This document shows, one piece after another, positions 5,671 to 6,842 of a DNA stretch of 6,842 nucleotides. Every line of letters starts with the position of its first letter. The stretch's first letter is position 1. The stretch lies in the NCBI GenBank assembly GCA_023230755.1, contig JALNWS010000207.1, positions 1 to 6,842 on the forward strand, in the 5' to 3' direction. Source of the stretch: Azoarcus sp. GTDB taxonomy: Bacteria > Pseudomonadota > Gammaproteobacteria > Burkholderiales > Rhodocyclaceae. Under the pieces are notes generated by a model. That model ran no database searches. It was not told the origin of the DNA and saw only the letters and a program-made list of their open reading frames with translations. Made by a program: the position numbers and the translations under genes.

Positions 5671-6842
5671 TTAACTGATGCGTTGCTTGACCGACTGAAC
5701 CACGTGTTCGGTGGTGATGCCGAAGTGTTTGAAAAGCTCGCTGGCCGGTGCCGACTCACCGAAGCTGTCGATGCCGATGACGTCGCCTTCGAGTCCGACA
5801 TATTTGCGCCAGCCGTCGGTGACACCCGCCTCCACTGCGACACGAGGCAGGCCTGCCGGCAGCACCGAAGCCTTGTAGGCGGCGTCCTGACGGTCGAAAA
5901 CATTGGTCGACGGCATGGATACCACGCGGACCGTGATGCCGTCTTCCAGCAGGGCTTTCTGTGCCGCAACGGCGAGCGCGACTTCGGACCCGGTGGCAAT
6001 GATGACGGCCTGTGCCTTGTCGCCTGCCGCCTCGGACAGGACGTAGCCGCCGCGGCGGATCTCGGCGATCTGCTCACCCGTGCGGGTCTGGAAGGGCAGG
6101 TTCTGGCGCGAGAAGCACAGCGACGAGGGGCCGGTCTTGCGCTCGATTGCGCACGCCCAGGCGACAGCGGATTCGGTGGTGTCGCAAGGACGCCATACAT
6201 CCATGTTCGGGATCAGGCGCAGTGTCGCGATCTGTTCCACGGGTTGGTGGGTTGGGCCGTCTTCGCCCAGGCCGATCGAGTCGTGGGTGAAGACGAAAAC
6301 CTGACGCAGCTTCATCAGCGCAGCCATGCGCAGGGCATTGCGGGCGTATTCGCTGAACACCAGGAAGGTGGCGGTGTAGGGGATCAGGCCGCCATGCAGG
6401 CTGAGGCCGTTGGCGATGGCCGCCATGCCGAACTCGCGCACACCGTAGTACACATAGTTGCCACCGGTCTCGCGGCTGACGCCCTTGGCGCCGGACCACA
6501 GCGTGAGGTTGGAGCCGGCCAGGTCGGCGGAGCCGCCGATCAGTTCGGGCAGTTTGGGCGCAAAGGCTTCGATGCTGTTCTGGCTTGCCTTGCGGGTGGC
6601 GATGGTCTCGGCTTTCTCGGTGATCCTGGCGATCACGGATTCGACGTGCGAGGACCAGTCAGCCGGCAGCTTTTTGTCGATCACGCGGCGGCGGAATTCG
6701 GCCGCCTGCTCAGGGAAGGCCACCGCATAGGCTGCAAACCTGTCGTTCCAGGCCGACTCCGCGGCGGCGCCAGCGGGACGGGCGTCCCAGGCTGCGTAGA
6801 CATCAGCAGGCACTTCGAACGGGGCGTGGTGCCAACCGATCA
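5671..6842 (-). CDS. tkt: Transketolase, C-terminal part (5' end outside window)
   Basis: This thiamine-diphosphate enzyme moves two-carbon ketol units between sugar phosphates in the pentose-phosphate (and Calvin) pathways and links them to glyceraldehyde-3-phosphate. About 390 residues are visible. The frame is open to the right edge with the family sequence IGWHHAPFEVPADVYAAWD, so the GTG at 6813 is not the start and roughly 275 N-terminal residues are missing by comparison with E. coli TktA (663). Numbering from that GTG codon, the visible key residues are R74 (R358 in E. coli), catalytic E127 in VREFGM (E411), D185 and H189 in GEDGPTHQPVEQ (D469, H473), and R236 in SRQNL (R520). All spacings match the E. 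coli enzyme exactly. The pyrimidine domain and the C-terminal domain (from about residue 250, including ATGSEV and VVSMPST) are intact. The stop at 5671 is followed by a hairpin and then gap, consistent with a tkt-gap-pgk cluster. Confidence 0.97.
   Translation of the reverse strand, partial: IGWHHAPFEVPADVYAAWDARPAGAAAESAWNDRFAAYAVAFPEQAAEFRRRVIDKKLPADWSSHVESVIARITEKAETIATRKASQNSIEAFAPKLPELIGGSADLAGSNLTLWSGAKGVSRETGGNYVYYGVREFGMAAIANGLSLHGGLIPYTATFLVFSEYARNALRMAALMKLRQVFVFTHDSIGLGEDGPTHQPVEQIATLRLIPNMDVWRPCDTTESAVAWACAIERKTGPSSLCFSRQNLPFQTRTGEQIAEIRRGGYVLSEAAGDKAQAVIIATGSEVALAVAAQKALLEDGITVRVVSMPSTNVFDRQDAAYKASVLPAGLPRVAVEAGVTDGWRKYVGLEGDVIGIDSFGESAPASELFKHFGITTEHVVQSVKQRIS

Noticed and set aside
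6811..6813. GTG as the start of a short transketolase-like protein
   Set aside because: Family sequence (IGWHHAPFE) continues in frame upstream to the window edge, so the gene is cut by the window rather than truncated.

Overview
The window looks like a chromosomal segment of a high-GC Gram-negative bacterium, most likely a betaproteobacterium of the Rhodocyclales (Thauera/Azoarcus-like). That placement is an inference from the PGK and transketolase sequence style, the tkt-gap-pgk linkage and the presence of outer-membrane proteins. It is not a database match. The codon use and base composition look even across all genes, and there are no mobile elements, tRNAs, rRNAs or CRISPR repeats.

Layout: (1) From the left edge to about 1985, plus strand, lies the C-terminal 660 residues of a very large outer-membrane beta-barrel protein, cut by the window edge. 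It ends in a typical BAM beta-signal with a terminal Phe. (2) A 66-base gap holds an intrinsic terminator whose T-tract appears to double as the -10 box of a promoter. (3) An intact aqpZ aquaporin gene follows on the plus strand at 2052-2750. (4) A perfect 17-bp inverted repeat at 2789-2825 forms a shared bidirectional terminator. (5) From the right edge back to 2844, everything is on the minus strand and reads, in transcription order, tkt (3' part) - gap - small lipoprotein with a BamE/SmpA-like motif - pgk.

The minus-strand cluster encodes central carbon metabolism. Transketolase makes or consumes glyceraldehyde-3-phosphate, GAPDH converts it to 1,3-bisphosphoglycerate, and PGK then forms 3-phosphoglycerate with ATP. 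The reversible steps serve glycolysis, gluconeogenesis and the pentose-phosphate or Calvin-type sugar rearrangements. Three points stand out. The GAPDH has non-canonical residues at the positions that set NAD/NADP preference. A lipoprotein gene sits between gap and pgk. GC-rich hairpins sit in the tkt-gap and lipoprotein-pgk junctions and could give the cistrons different expression levels. All catalytic residues I could check in tkt, gap, pgk and aqpZ are present.

I see no clear new defence or mobile system. The least explained items are the oversized barrel protein at the left and the lipoprotein embedded in the glycolytic operon.
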